Counted from the first letter of the stretch, positions 24,481 to 33,500 are shown. The stretch is DNA of 64,000 nucleotides from a virus (IMGVR_UViG_3300025405_000009:124001-188000), one strand, 5' to 3'. Made by a program: numbers and translations. The notes: generated from the sequence alone by a model not told the origin.

Positions 24481-24509
24481 TTATCACTAAAATTTTAATA
24501 AATTATACT
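24481..24509 (+). promoter_or_regulatory. Promoter of nrdB with inverted repeat
   Basis: TTATCA, 17 bases, TATACT; the -10 ends 7 nt before the ATG. The -35 overlaps the right arm of a GTGATA/TATCAC inverted repeat (24464-24469 and 24481-24486) that could be an operator. Confidence 0.5.
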
Positions 24510-24516
24510 GACACAT

Positions 24517-25491
24517 ATGGCAATCTTCGACGAACAAATATCACGCAAACCTAACAACTATAAATGGACAGAGGAATTCATCGAAGCTATGCATAATGGC
24601 TTCTGGACTGATAAGGAATTCAGTTTTAAATCCGATATACAACAATTTAAAGTAAATTTATCAGACCAAGAAAGAGAAGCTATTATTAGAGTATTATCGG
24701 CTATTGGTCAGATTGAAGTATCAATTAAGACTTTCTGGGCACGCTTAGGAGATAATCTACCACATCCCTCAATTTACGATCTTGGTTATGTGATGGCTAA
24801 TACTGAAGTTATTCATAATAATGCTTATGAACGTTTGCTTTCAGTACTTGGTTTAGAAGATATATTTGAAAAAAACTTAGAGCTCCCTTGGATTCAAGGT
24901 CGAGTGAAGTATCTTAAGAAGTATACAAAACGCTGTTTTAAGGATTCCAAGAAACAGTATCTTTATGCTATAACTCTTTTTACTCTTCTTCTTGAGAATG
25001 TATCTCTCTTTAGTCAGTTCTACGTCATTAATTGGTTTGCACGTTTTAAGAACGTTCTTAAGGATACCGATCAACAGGTAAAATACACAAGAAATGAAGA
25101 AAATATTCACGGTCTTGTTGGTACAAAGATTATTAATACAATCAGAGAAGAATATCCTGAGCTTTTTGATAAGGAATTAGAGGATAAGATTCTACATGAA
25201 GCCCATGAAGCATTTAAAGCAGAAGCTGAGATTGTAGATTGGATGCTTAACGGTATTGATGAAGAGAATCTTAATGCTCCTCTTCTTAAAGAGTTTATTA
25301 AGAACAGAATTAATCATTCTTTAGAAGGTATTGGCTTTCATAAACCATTCGAGGTTGATACAGAGTTATTAAAAGCATCAACATGGTTTGAGGAAGAACT
25401 TCACGGTAATAATATGGTCGACTTTTTTCATAGTAGGCCCACGGAATACGCAAAGAAAAATCAATCATTTTCAGAAGACGACCTATTCTAG
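24517..25491 (+). CDS. nrdB: Ribonucleotide reductase class I beta subunit
   Basis: A 324-residue protein. It supplies the metal cofactor and radical for NrdA. Ligands can be read in order: Glu67 (GQIEVSIKTFW) in the place of the usual Asp, Glu97 and His100 (NTEVIHNNAY), Glu160 (LLENVSLF), Glu195 and His198 (NEENIHG). Tyr104 is in the radical Tyr position. The Glu first ligand is found in several phage and Bacteroidetes-type NrdB lineages. The C-terminus (NQSFSEDDLF) is the acidic aromatic tail that docks on NrdA. It lies 36 bases before nrdA. Confidence 0.93.
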   Translation: MAIFDEQISRKPNNYKWTEEFIEAMHNGFWTDKEFSFKSDIQQFKVNLSDQEREAIIRVLSAIGQIEVSIKTFWARLGDNLPHPSIYDLGYVMANTEVIHNNAYERLLSVLGLEDIFEKNLELPWIQGRVKYLKKYTKRCFKDSKKQYLYAITLFTLLLENVSLFSQFYVINWFARFKNVLKDTDQQVKYTRNEENIHGLVGTKIINTIREEYPELFDKELEDKILHEAHEAFKAEAEIVDWMLNGIDEENLNAPLLKEFIKNRINHSLEGIGFHKPFEVDTELLKASTWFEEELHGNNMVDFFHSRPTEYAKKNQSFSEDDLF

Positions 25492-25527
25492 TTGTTATCT
25501 ATAAACTAGCTATTAATATAAAACTAT

Positions 25528-27177
25528 ATGCATAAGGATATCTATTGGCTTAATAAGGATTCAAGAAAGTTTCTTGAAAGGGGTTACCTTCTAGAAGGAG
25601 AAACTGCTGAACAACGTATTACTGACATTGCCAAGACAGCTGAAAAGCTTCTTAAGAAAAAAGGCTTTGCTCATAAATTTGAGGACTATATGCATAAGGG
25701 ATTTTATTCCTTATCATCTCCTATCTGGTCCAATTTTGGTCGTGATCGCGGATTACCAATCTCGTGCTTTGGTTCATATGTAGATGATGATATGGATGAT
25801 ATTCTTTATAAGATGTCCGAAGTAGGTGTTATGTCAAAAGTGGGTGGTGGTACATCAGGATACTTTGGAGCAATTCGACCAAGAGGGGCTAAGATTTCTT
25901 CAGGTGGTGAAGCAACAGGCGTACATCATCAGTTATCTGTCTTTGAGTCATTAACGAATTATATCTCTCAAGGTAATGTTCGTCGTGGGTCGTTTGCAGC
26001 TTACCTTCCTATTGATCATCCAGATATTGAAGAATTTCTTAAGATTAGAGGAGAAGGAGATGATATTCAGAATCTTTCAATTGGTGTCTGTATCACTGAT
26101 AAGTGGATGAAAGCTATGATGGAAGGTGATAAGGAGAAGCGTGCCATCTGGGGATTAGTTATTAAGAAGCGTTTTGAATCTGGATATCCTTATATCTTCT
26201 TTTCTGATAATGCTAACAATCAAGCACCTCAAGTCTATAAGGATAAGAAATTAAAGATTCATCATAGCAATTTGTGTTCAGAGATTATGCTCTCCAATGG
26301 AAAAGACGAATCATTTGTTTGTGATTTATCTTCGTTAAATCTTGAGCGTTGGGAAGAGTGGAAGGAAACAGATGCTGTTGAAACGTTAGTTTATTTTCTC
26401 GATGCTGTAATGACAGAATTCATTAATAAGACCGAAGGAATGAAGTTCATGGATCACCCTAGAAACTTCGCTATTAATCAACGAGCAATTGGTGTTGGTG
26501 TTCTCGGATGGCATTCTCTTCTCCAACAGAAGATGGTAGCATTTGAATCCATGCAAGCAAAGCTTCTTAATACTCAAATTTGGAAAACAATTAGAGATAA
26601 AGCAGATAAAGCTTCTGTAGAACTTGCTAAGGAATTTGGTGAACCACCTATTCTTAAGGGGTACGGTCGTAGGAATACAACAACACTTGCTGTAGCTCCA
26701 ACCACTTCTAGTTCATTCATTCTCGGTCAAGTAAGTCCATCTATTGAACCACAGAATTCAAATTATTATGTCAAGGATTTGGCTAAAGGTAAGTTTACTT
26801 TTAAGAACCCTTACCTCAAACATCTTCTTAAAGAGAAAGGAAAGCATGATGATGAGACATGGATGTCTATCTTAAAGAAAGGCGGTTCTGTTCAACATTT
26901 AGATTTCTTAACGCAACATGAAAAAGATGTCTTTAAGACGTTTGGTGAGATTAGTCAAAAAGAAGTCATTATTCAAGCTGCTGGTCGTCAGAAATACATT
27001 GATCAGGGTCAGTCATTAAATGTAATGATTCCACCGAATACCAAACCTAAGGACGTTAATGAACTTATGATATTTGCCTGGGAACAGGGAATTAAAGCTT
27101 TGTATTATCAGCGTTCAGCCAATCCTGCACAAGAATTAGCTCGTTCTATTCTAGCTTGTGCAAATTGTGAAGCATAA
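25528..27177 (+). CDS. nrdA: Ribonucleotide reductase class I alpha subunit (compact)
   Basis: A 549-residue protein, shorter than the usual 700-850 because the ATP-cone is absent. Catalytic residues are present: Cys80 (PISCF), Asn248/Cys250/Glu252 (SNLCSEI), Cys265 (FVCDLSSLNL), the Tyr526-Tyr527 radical relay (LYYQ) and the C-terminal redox pair Cys544/Cys547 (CANCEA). It reduces ribonucleoside diphosphates to deoxy forms with NrdB. Without a cone, allosteric activity control by dATP should be lost, as expected in a phage. The spacing to nrdB and shared direction indicate one operon. No intein or intron is seen. Confidence 0.93.
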   Translation: MHKDIYWLNKDSRKFLERGYLLEGETAEQRITDIAKTAEKLLKKKGFAHKFEDYMHKGFYSLSSPIWSNFGRDRGLPISCFGSYVDDDMDDILYKMSEVGVMSKVGGGTSGYFGAIRPRGAKISSGGEATGVHHQLSVFESLTNYISQGNVRRGSFAAYLPIDHPDIEEFLKIRGEGDDIQNLSIGVCITDKWMKAMMEGDKEKRAIWGLVIKKRFESGYPYIFFSDNANNQAPQVYKDKKLKIHHSNLCSEIMLSNGKDESFVCDLSSLNLERWEEWKETDAVETLVYFLDAVMTEFINKTEGMKFMDHPRNFAINQRAIGVGVLGWHSLLQQKMVAFESMQAKLLNTQIWKTIRDKADKASVELAKEFGEPPILKGYGRRNTTTLAVAPTTSSSFILGQVSPSIEPQNSNYYVKDLAKGKFTFKNPYLKHLLKEKGKHDDETWMSILKKGGSVQHLDFLTQHEKDVFKTFGEISQKEVIIQAAGRQKYIDQGQSLNVMIPPNTKPKDVNELMIFAWEQGIKALYYQRSANPAQELARSILACANCEA

Positions 27178-27180
27178 ATA
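27174..27180 (+). promoter_or_regulatory. Late box overlapping nrdA stop
   Basis: ATAAATA that includes the nrdA TAA and ends exactly 5 nt before the ATG at 27186. Confidence 0.5.
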
Positions 27181-27185
27181 ATTCT

Positions 27186-27557
27186 ATGAGATTAGAAGCA
27201 TTAATGGAAGCAGTTAAGTCGGGATTGAATACAGCAGAAAGCTTTTTAGAGTTTCTCCATAAGCGTTTAGCTGGAGCTATTAAGATTGAAAAAATGACTC
27301 GTAAGAAAGGTGGATATAGTTTACTTACAGCAATTCATTACAAGGCAAAATTTGCTCCATATAAAGATGCTATTAGACATGCTAAAAAAGATAATAAAGA
27401 ATCTCATTATAAAGCAATGGCTGATGAGACCTATAGAAAGCTTAAGAATTGGGATAAGATGTCTCAACGTGAATTTCAAGCTGCTATGGGTGTTTTAGAG
27501 GTATACGGTGAAGTTTATATTCGTTCTACAAAACCTGAAAGTATTCGCTTGAATTAA
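27186..27557 (+). CDS. 123-residue hypothetical protein, late-box gene
   Basis: A soluble, Lys-rich helical protein (FLEFLHKRLAGAIKIEKM, YKDAIRHAKKDNKESHYKAM, MSQREFQAAMGVLEVYG). The N-terminus MRLEALMEAVKSG contains an LxE (LME) site but only weak leader similarity. It is driven by a late box embedded in the end of nrdA, so it is likely expressed apart from the nrd genes. Unrecognised. Confidence 0.6.
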   Translation: MRLEALMEAVKSGLNTAESFLEFLHKRLAGAIKIEKMTRKKGGYSLLTAIHYKAKFAPYKDAIRHAKKDNKESHYKAMADETYRKLKNWDKMSQREFQAAMGVLEVYGEVYIRSTKPESIRLN

Positions 27558-27576
27558 TTTATAATATCGCTATTAT
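27549..27576 (+). promoter_or_regulatory. Sigma70-like promoter for 27584 gene
   Basis: TTGAAT, 16 bases, TATTAT; the -10 ends 7 nt before the ATG. Confidence 0.55.
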
Positions 27577-27583
27577 AGGTGGT

Positions 27584-27817
27584 ATGGCAAAACAAGCTAC
27601 TAAAGCAAAAAAACCAGTTAAGAACGAAAAGTCATATACGAGGACAATTGTCTTTAAATATGAACCTACCTACGAGGAGCGAGAATCAATTATAAATCGT
27701 GCTATTTACGTTGAGCAAGAGCAGTATAAAAATAAGCCATTCCGTTTTATTGTAACTGAAAAAACAATGGAGCTAGTTAAGATTAAATTTTTTGTTAAAG
27801 GAAATGGACGACAATAA
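27584..27817 (+). CDS. 77-residue basic hypothetical protein
   Basis: The N-terminal 18 residues are Lys/Ala-rich (AKQATKAKKPVKNEK), followed by a compact mixed fold (RTIVFKYEPTYEERESIINR, FRFIVTEKTMELVKIKFF). It has its own promoter. It overlaps the next gene by 14 bases. Unrecognised. Confidence 0.55.
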   Translation: MAKQATKAKKPVKNEKSYTRTIVFKYEPTYEERESIINRAIYVEQEQYKNKPFRFIVTEKTMELVKIKFFVKGNGRQ

Positions 27818-28100
27818 TGATTTTGATATACTAGCGTACTTTTACGCAGATACTTTTGCAGGTCATGTTTATCAATGGTACAAGAATGAGTGTATGGTAG
27901 GTAATGCTACACTACTTTTAGCTGAGAAACGAGGCGGACGACGACATTATATTAAACAAAATTTTGATGATCTAAATGAAATACCAAAATTTATAAGAGA
28001 CGGTAAAAAGAGGGAAGCTCTTTCATGGATTTCAAATGTCCTATCAGAGGAGGCAAGGAAGCAAGTAACTCCAGATATTTATGAGTATTTACAAAATTGA
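27804..28100 (+). CDS. 98-residue hypothetical protein
   Basis: I choose the ATG at 27804 (MDDNNDFDILAYFYADTFAG) over an in-frame ATG 12 bases earlier because AAAGGAAATGG gives a weak Shine-Dalgarno-like context. The protein is soluble and helical (WYKNECMVGNATLLLAEKRG, EALSWISNVLSEEARKQV). It overlaps 27584-27817. Unrecognised. Confidence 0.55.
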   Translation: MDDNNDFDILAYFYADTFAGHVYQWYKNECMVGNATLLLAEKRGGRRHYIKQNFDDLNEIPKFIRDGKKREALSWISNVLSEEARKQVTPDIYEYLQN

Positions 28101-28113
28101 TGGTTATGTAAAT

Positions 28114-28224
28114 ATGACTCCAGAAGATAGAAAGTACTATCAAGAGGTACGTAAAAAATATTATCCACCAGAGTATGTACCTCATTTAAGACATTTTAAA
28201 AAAAATAAATATAAGAAGAAATGA
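28114..28224 (+). CDS. 36-residue Tyr/Lys-rich peptide
   Basis: MTPEDRKYYQEVRKKYYPPE followed by a very basic tail. It lies 13 bases after the previous stop, and its TGA overlaps the next ATG (ATGA at 28221-28224), the coupling common here. Unrecognised. Confidence 0.5.
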   Translation: MTPEDRKYYQEVRKKYYPPEYVPHLRHFKKNKYKKK

Positions 28225-28451
28225 AAACATTATTATTGTTTTTAATTCTATGTACTGTATGTTTTGCTGATACTAATAATACTACATCACCTACAAATTA
28301 CCCTTATCTCAATCAATACGATATTATTAACAAATATACTGAAGAGAATTTTTATCTTAAAAAGAATAATATTATTATAACTGGCGAATTTCTTAAAGAT
28401 TATACCTTGAATCGTATAACATCTTTTACTACACTTAAAATACAATTTTAA
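28221..28451 (+). CDS. Small secreted protein
   Basis: A 76-residue protein with a signal peptide (MKTLLLFLILCTVCFADT; cleavage likely after CFA). The mature part of about 58 residues is Asn/Thr/Tyr-rich with no Cys. Probably periplasmic. Unrecognised; coupled to the upstream peptide and 3 bases before the HNH gene. Confidence 0.6.
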   Translation: MKTLLLFLILCTVCFADTNNTTSPTNYPYLNQYDIINKYTEENFYLKKNNIIITGEFLKDYTLNRITSFTTLKIQF

Positions 28452-28454
28452 TTT

Positions 28455-29036
28455 ATGACTAACTTAAACTGCGCATCCGTTCTTATTTTAAACCGAAATT
28501 GGCAAGCAATTCATGTAAAATCAGCGGCAGAGGCTCTTTCTATGATGTATGTAGGTAACGCTACAGGCTTAGATATCGCCGGCTTTGATAATATGGTACC
28601 ATACAAGTGGGAGAATTGGGTCTCTCTACCTTTTGATGAAAAGGCTGAATATGTCAGCACCATACGTGGTCAAATAAAGGTCCCCAAGGTTATTGTGTTA
28701 TGTGAATATGATAAAGTTCCAAAGAGAAGACCGAAATTTTCATCTAAAGCTATTTGGAATAGAGATGAAGGTACCTGTCAATATACTGGTAAGAAGCTAA
28801 CACCGAATGAAGCAAATATCGATCATGTTTTACCAAGAAGTAAGGGAGGTAGGACAACATGGACAAATTGTGTTCTCTCCCACAAAGAAGTAAATCATAA
28901 GAAAGGTAATAGAACACCTGAAGAAGCTGGACTCAAACTCATCCGTCAACCATATGAGCCTAGAGCAGTTCCAACAATGCTTTATATTAACAATCACCAG
29001 AATATTCCTGAATGGGATATCTTTTTAAAGCTATGA
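28455..29036 (+). CDS. HNH endonuclease (bacterial stand-alone type)
   Basis: A 193-residue protein. It begins with the domain typical of these enzymes (CASVLILNRNWQAIHVKSAAEAL). The HNH core follows: RPKFSSKAIWNRDEGTCQYT, then NIDHVLPRSKGGRTTWTNCV and NHKKGNRTPEEAGL. This differs from the two zinc-type HNH proteins at 18591 and 23198 and matches a widespread bacterial/phage form. It lies in the nucleotide-metabolism block and its TGA overlaps the next ATG. A role in DNA processing is likely; a specific target is unknown. Confidence 0.8.
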   Translation: MTNLNCASVLILNRNWQAIHVKSAAEALSMMYVGNATGLDIAGFDNMVPYKWENWVSLPFDEKAEYVSTIRGQIKVPKVIVLCEYDKVPKRRPKFSSKAIWNRDEGTCQYTGKKLTPNEANIDHVLPRSKGGRTTWTNCVLSHKEVNHKKGNRTPEEAGLKLIRQPYEPRAVPTMLYINNHQNIPEWDIFLKL

Positions 29037-29467
29037 GTAGACCTTCATGGGATGAATACGCCATGCAACTTGCAATGGTGGCAGCATTAAGATCAGAAGA
29101 TCCAAGAACTAAAGTTGGTTGTTGTCTTTTACGATATGATCATACAGTAGCAAGTTTAGGGTATAATGGAGCTCCATCAGGAGTAGAAATTGAGTGGCAC
29201 AATCGAGTGGAAAAACATAAAAGAGTAATTCACGCTGAGGTTAATGCTTGTAGAATGATAAAGCCTGGAGAGTGTTATCTTGCTGCTATAACTCACGCTC
29301 CTTGTAATGATTGTCTAAAAACATTAGCAGCTTACGGAATTAAAAAGATAGTTTATGTAGAGTCATATAAATTTGATGAATCATATTCACCTGAAAACAT
29401 TGCAAAAGATTATGGAATTGAAATAATACAGCTATCTGCATCATTGAAATCTGTTTTTATGTCTTAA
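29033..29467 (+). CDS. dCMP deaminase
   Basis: A 144-residue protein. Zinc site: His67-Ala-Glu69 (VIHAEVNAC) and PCNDC with Cys91 and Cys94. GYNGAPSG is the substrate-loop motif of the ComEB/dCMP deaminase family. It converts dCMP to dUMP, feeding dTMP synthesis. The ATG at 29033 overlaps the HNH stop (ATGA), which I prefer over an earlier in-frame start inside the HNH gene. It works with NrdA/NrdB and the deoxyribonucleotidase in remodelling the dNTP pool. Confidence 0.9.
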   Translation: MSRPSWDEYAMQLAMVAALRSEDPRTKVGCCLLRYDHTVASLGYNGAPSGVEIEWHNRVEKHKRVIHAEVNACRMIKPGECYLAAITHAPCNDCLKTLAAYGIKKIVYVESYKFDESYSPENIAKDYGIEIIQLSASLKSVFMS

Positions 29468-29470
29468 ATA
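29464..29470 (+). promoter_or_regulatory. Late box variant for 29476 gene
   Basis: TTAAATA ending exactly 5 nt before the GTG at 29476. Confidence 0.45.
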
Positions 29471-29475
29471 TTCAT

Positions 29476-29919
29476 GTGCTTAATGATATTTTAATAAACA
29501 ATAATACAACATGTAAGTTTGTAGATATAGAAGGTGCGGAAAATGTAATTTATTGTAGACCTTTTGAAGAGAGTCTTGATAATGTTGCTGTAATTGTTAC
29601 TAATGGTAGTGAATTTGTTCATAAAATTATTACTGAGTCAACAGGTGATAATTATCTAGTGACAAGTGTGCAGCTATCTGATGGCGAAGTTTTCGATAAT
29701 GTAAAATTTAAATTAGCAGTTTGTGAAGAGGTAGAGTTACCTCATTCAACTATAGATACATTAGCATTTGATTTACCCTCAGATTTTCATGAAATATCTG
29801 CACCACCTGCTCTTATTCGTGAAAGTAATTCTAATTATGCTGCTACCACAGCTCCTATAAATTATACTAAACATTTAAGAAGTTATCTAAATAAGATAAT
29901 AAAGTCTAAAGCACTATAA
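29476..29919 (+). CDS. 147-residue hypothetical protein, probably virion-associated
   Basis: A soluble, acidic, beta-rich protein (CKFVDIEGAENVIYCRPFEE, VTSVQLSDGEVFDNVKF). The last 40 residues end with KHLRSYLNKIIKSKAL. The GTG start is chosen from the late-box spacing. It immediately precedes the second virion module and has the same promoter type, so a structural or head-related role is likely. Unrecognised. Confidence 0.55.
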   Translation: MLNDILINNNTTCKFVDIEGAENVIYCRPFEESLDNVAVIVTNGSEFVHKIITESTGDNYLVTSVQLSDGEVFDNVKFKLAVCEEVELPHSTIDTLAFDLPSDFHEISAPPALIRESNSNYAATTAPINYTKHLRSYLNKIIKSKAL

Positions 29920-29935
29920 TTTAAGGGTTTTTACT

Positions 29936-29942
29936 TTAAATA
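29936..29942 (+). promoter_or_regulatory. Late box variant for 29948 gene
   Basis: TTAAATA ending exactly 5 nt before the GTG at 29948. Confidence 0.45.
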
Positions 29943-29947
29943 ATGAC

Positions 29948-32900
29948 GTGGAACAGGATCCGTTAATAAACTTTCTATCTAATCTTTCCCAAAAGATTAA
30001 TGTAGAGAAAGAGCACAAGGCCATTATGGAAGGACTTGAGGCTCCGGAAACTGTTACTCCTCTTGCTGTTACCTTAGCTAATTTACAAGAAAAAATTGCT
30101 AAACAAGTTCAGGCTCACCTTCCTTCTACTGAAGCTACTGTAGAACAACCAGTAATAGCTATAGAAGAGTCTGAAGAGATTTTAGAAGATAAAGACAATT
30201 TTGGTGATTTTTTAGGTAAATTAAAGGATATATTGGCAAACCCAAAAGATCCTACTGTCCCTGAAGTTAAAGTACCGATTGTAGAAGAGATTGAAGAAGA
30301 AATACCGGTAGAAGTACCAAAAGCTCCTATTGTTACTGCTACACCAAAGAACGATTATATTCAGGAACTGGAGAGACAATCTAAACCGCCTGCTGCTAAA
30401 AAAACAGCTAATGATTATACATTAGAACTTGATAAACTTAGTACTGATATTATTAGCGAAACCGAACCTGTTAAAATGGAGAGTATTAAGAAACTTCTTG
30501 AGGAGTACATGGAGAAGTATCTTAAGAAGGCTGCTGTCATGGCTGAGTACGCAGGAGGTGGAGGCTCAGTAGCTCAACAATTTGCTAATGGCGGTACAAT
30601 GAACGGTACCTTAAACGTCACTGGTCAATACCTCTCCGGTGGTGTAGATATTGCTACATTGTTCTCAACAGGGAGCGGTAGCGGTGGAAGCGGAAATGCA
30701 GCTGTTAATAGTGTAGTCATTTCAAGTTCTGCTAACTGGAATAATACCTATACAACCGTACAAGGCAATAGCGCTAGTTGGGGTGCAGGTGGTACACCGC
30801 AAACTCTTTCCTTCAACTCTAATACCGCGGCTTTATCTATTAGTAATGGTAACACAGTTAGTCTCTCGGCTTTAAGTGCAACAAGTACATCTGCCAATCT
30901 CGGTCAAATACCTACATTAAGTGCTAACTGGAATAGTAGTTATACAACTTTAACAGCAAATAGTGCTAGCTGGAATAGTGTATATAGCTATGTAAATTCA
31001 ACTTCTGCTACAAATAATCCAGGCTATAATGCAACAACATTTAGTAAGTTATCTAGTCAAGCCTTTACGTATATCCCGTCTACATCGTCTGTCAATACAG
31101 TAATTGGTAATAATATTTTATCCGGATATGGTATTGTTACACCTAATCAAAATCACCCTAACTATGGATATATTTGTAATTCGTCTATTTTAGGGGGATG
31201 TAATAATGCTCTTTATGCCGTTGGTACCGACGCTAACGATAGTGGATGTAGTGATGGAGCCGGGACATCTTGTATTACAAATTCTATAATTTTAGGTGGT
31301 GTACAAAATCAAATTTGTAATACAGCATCTGGCTATTATAGTAGTGTTGCTTTTGGTAATAGTTATTCCAACGTTTATAATTCTGTTATTTTAACCGGTA
31401 ATCAAAATTTAATACGAGCTACTAATTGTGGTTTACCTAATTCTTGTACAGGTAGCGCTACAATTTTAGGAGGTAGTAATAATACTATATCTAGTAGTTA
31501 TGGCCGTGCATCTTGTAGTACAATTACTAATGGTGTTTCAGGGTATATTGGAGCAGCTTTATCGTTTATTGGTAATGGTTCATGTAATACTGTTAATAGT
31601 GGTTTAACATTTATTGGTACAGGTTGTAATAATACTATTAACGGTGGTGGTACTTCTGCTTTATTAAATGGTATTTGTAACTCAATAACTGGTGCTGGTT
31701 TATTAATTGGTAATGGTTGTGGTAATAATTTACAGGCAAATTATAGTACTATTTTAAATGGAACGTGTAATGTAAATTTTTGTAATTTCTCTAATGTATT
31801 AAATGGTTCACTAAATTGTGCAACTGCATTGAGTGTAGCAATTAATAACGGATTTTGTAATACTGCCAGTAGTCAATATTCTACTATTGTTAATGGTAAA
31901 CAAAATACAGCTACATATGGCTTAGGTCCATACCCTAGAATATTATTACATTTTGATTCATTTATCGGAATTGCTGATTCTTCAATATATGGGCTTACAG
32001 TCACTAATCCGAGTAATTTAACAGTAGGTGTATCAGGTAAATTTAATAATGGAATTTATTTTCCAGGATCAGCTTTCCTAGCTATTAATACAAACTCCCC
32101 AATAGGAACTGGTAATTTTTCAGTCGACTTATGGTTCAATAATAGTGGTAATAATACTGGATTTATACTTGGAAACTATACTACTGGTAGTGCTGGAAAT
32201 CCTCGTATATACGTAAATAACGGAAATATAAGTTATCGCACAACATCTACTGGTAGTGATCTAATAATATCTAGCTTTACACCAAATGTTTGGAATCACG
32301 TTGCTTTAAGTCGAGTTAGTGGTACTACAACACTCTATTTAAATGGTGTTAGTGTTGGTACATATGCTGACAGTGCTAATTACAGTAATAACTGGAATTT
32401 TAGATTAGGTATAGGTAATTCTGGTGGAGGTAGTTTTTATACAGGCTATATTGATGAGGTAAGAGTGTTTAACGGTTATTCTCCTTATTCAGGTAATTTT
32501 ACTCCTCCTACAGCTCCCTATTCGTTAGGTTCATCGAGTGTTCTCGGTGGTGTGTATAATAGCGTATATGGAGATAATTCTTCTATTATCGGTGGCACTA
32601 ATAATACATTAAGTGCTAATAATTCATTTATCTTAGGATCTAATATTTTTGTTAGTGCTGTTAATAACTTTACATTTGTTAACAATATCTCTTCACAGGG
32701 ATTAGTTTATGATGGTACAGGTAATAGTAGTCAATGGAATAGTACATTTACAACGGTATCAGCTAATAGTGCTAATTGGAATACTGCTTATACATTAGCT
32801 ACTGGATTAACCTCTCTAAGTAGTAATTGGCAATCAACCTATACAACTGTTAGTTCAAATAGTGCTAATTGGAATACTTCTTATACCCTGGTTCAAAATA

Positions 32901-33481
32901 ATTCTGCAGGATGGAATAATCCATTAAGCGCTTACTCTTTTATTACCAATGGCAGTACATCTATTTTTAATCTTAGCACAACAGCGCCATTCACGAATGC
33001 TGCAGCGTATATTGTATCTCTAAATGGAGCTATTCAAACTCCTACTACAGACTTTACAATAACATATAGTGGAACGAATTATCTTAACCTTAATTTTACC
33101 CCTAGAGCTGGAGCTTTAATCGATGTCCAGGTTCTTGGTAATGGTGTTATAACAAACAGTAGTGTAGTAACGGTTAGTTCGAGTACCTATAACCCGTTAT
33201 ATGCTTACGTAAATAGTAATTTCTCTGTCAATGTACCAACTGGTAATTATATGGTAGATACTACAACTTCTGGAGTTACTGGCGTATTACCTACAACACC
33301 GACCATTGGAACAGTAATTGGATTTATGGACCCCTATTATACCTGGGCTACTAATAATTTTACTCTATCTGCTTCTACTAACATAGAGAATCAAAATCAA
33401 ACAGTTGCTATGAATATTGCAGGTTTTTCTCTAAAAGCTATCTATGTTGGTGGTACATACGGATGGAGGCTTGTACAATAA
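29948..33481 (+). CDS. Beta-roll fibre with an inserted LamG domain
   Basis: A 1177-residue virion protein. Residues 1-185 are acidic with Pro/Val/Glu linkers. Residues about 185-225 (EEYMEKYLKKAAVMAEYAGG, VAQQFANGGTMNGTLNVTG) match the N-terminal attachment region seen in cyanophage-type fibres. Short 14-residue stalk repeats follow, then Cys-containing YadA-like roll repeats (about 400-650). At about 660-855 a complete LamG-like jelly-roll (ILLHFDSFIG, FSVDLWFNNSG, NVWNHVALSRVSGTTTLYLN) interrupts the roll, which then resumes. The C-terminus has another stalk and a beta cap. The GTG start is supported by late-box spacing. Probably a trimeric fibre presenting a lectin domain. Confidence 0.8.
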   Translation: MEQDPLINFLSNLSQKINVEKEHKAIMEGLEAPETVTPLAVTLANLQEKIAKQVQAHLPSTEATVEQPVIAIEESEEILEDKDNFGDFLGKLKDILANPKDPTVPEVKVPIVEEIEEEIPVEVPKAPIVTATPKNDYIQELERQSKPPAAKKTANDYTLELDKLSTDIISETEPVKMESIKKLLEEYMEKYLKKAAVMAEYAGGGGSVAQQFANGGTMNGTLNVTGQYLSGGVDIATLFSTGSGSGGSGNAAVNSVVISSSANWNNTYTTVQGNSASWGAGGTPQTLSFNSNTAALSISNGNTVSLSALSATSTSANLGQIPTLSANWNSSYTTLTANSASWNSVYSYVNSTSATNNPGYNATTFSKLSSQAFTYIPSTSSVNTVIGNNILSGYGIVTPNQNHPNYGYICNSSILGGCNNALYAVGTDANDSGCSDGAGTSCITNSIILGGVQNQICNTASGYYSSVAFGNSYSNVYNSVILTGNQNLIRATNCGLPNSCTGSATILGGSNNTISSSYGRASCSTITNGVSGYIGAALSFIGNGSCNTVNSGLTFIGTGCNNTINGGGTSALLNGICNSITGAGLLIGNGCGNNLQANYSTILNGTCNVNFCNFSNVLNGSLNCATALSVAINNGFCNTASSQYSTIVNGKQNTATYGLGPYPRILLHFDSFIGIADSSIYGLTVTNPSNLTVGVSGKFNNGIYFPGSAFLAINTNSPIGTGNFSVDLWFNNSGNNTGFILGNYTTGSAGNPRIYVNNGNISYRTTSTGSDLIISSFTPNVWNHVALSRVSGTTTLYLNGVSVGTYADSANYSNNWNFRLGIGNSGGGSFYTGYIDEVRVFNGYSPYSGNFTPPTAPYSLGSSSVLGGVYNSVYGDNSSIIGGTNNTLSANNSFILGSNIFVSAVNNFTFVNNISSQGLVYDGTGNSSQWNSTFTTVSANSANWNTAYTLATGLTSLSSNWQSTYTTVSSNSANWNTSYTLVQNNSAGWNNPLSAYSFITNGSTSIFNLSTTAPFTNAAAYIVSLNGAIQTPTTDFTITYSGTNYLNLNFTPRAGALIDVQVLGNGVITNSSVVTVSSSTYNPLYAYVNSNFSVNVPTGNYMVDTTTSGVTGVLPTTPTIGTVIGFMDPYYTWATNNFTLSASTNIENQNQTVAMNIAGFSLKAIYVGGTYGWRLVQ

Positions 33482-33484
33482 CGA

Positions 33485-33491
33485 ATAAATA
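33485..33491 (+). promoter_or_regulatory. Late box for 33501 gene
   Basis: ATAAATA, 9 nt before the ATG. Confidence 0.5.
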
Positions 33492-33500
33492 AACACGACG

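Noticed and set aside
29012-29032. Longer N-terminus for dCMP deaminase
   Set aside because: The family normally begins near the SWDEYAM segment; the ATG at 29033 gives the usual ATGA coupling.
18591-29036. Insertion sequences around the HNH genes
   Set aside because: No transposase, terminal inverted repeats or target duplications are seen; the HNH genes look like stand-alone phage nucleases.
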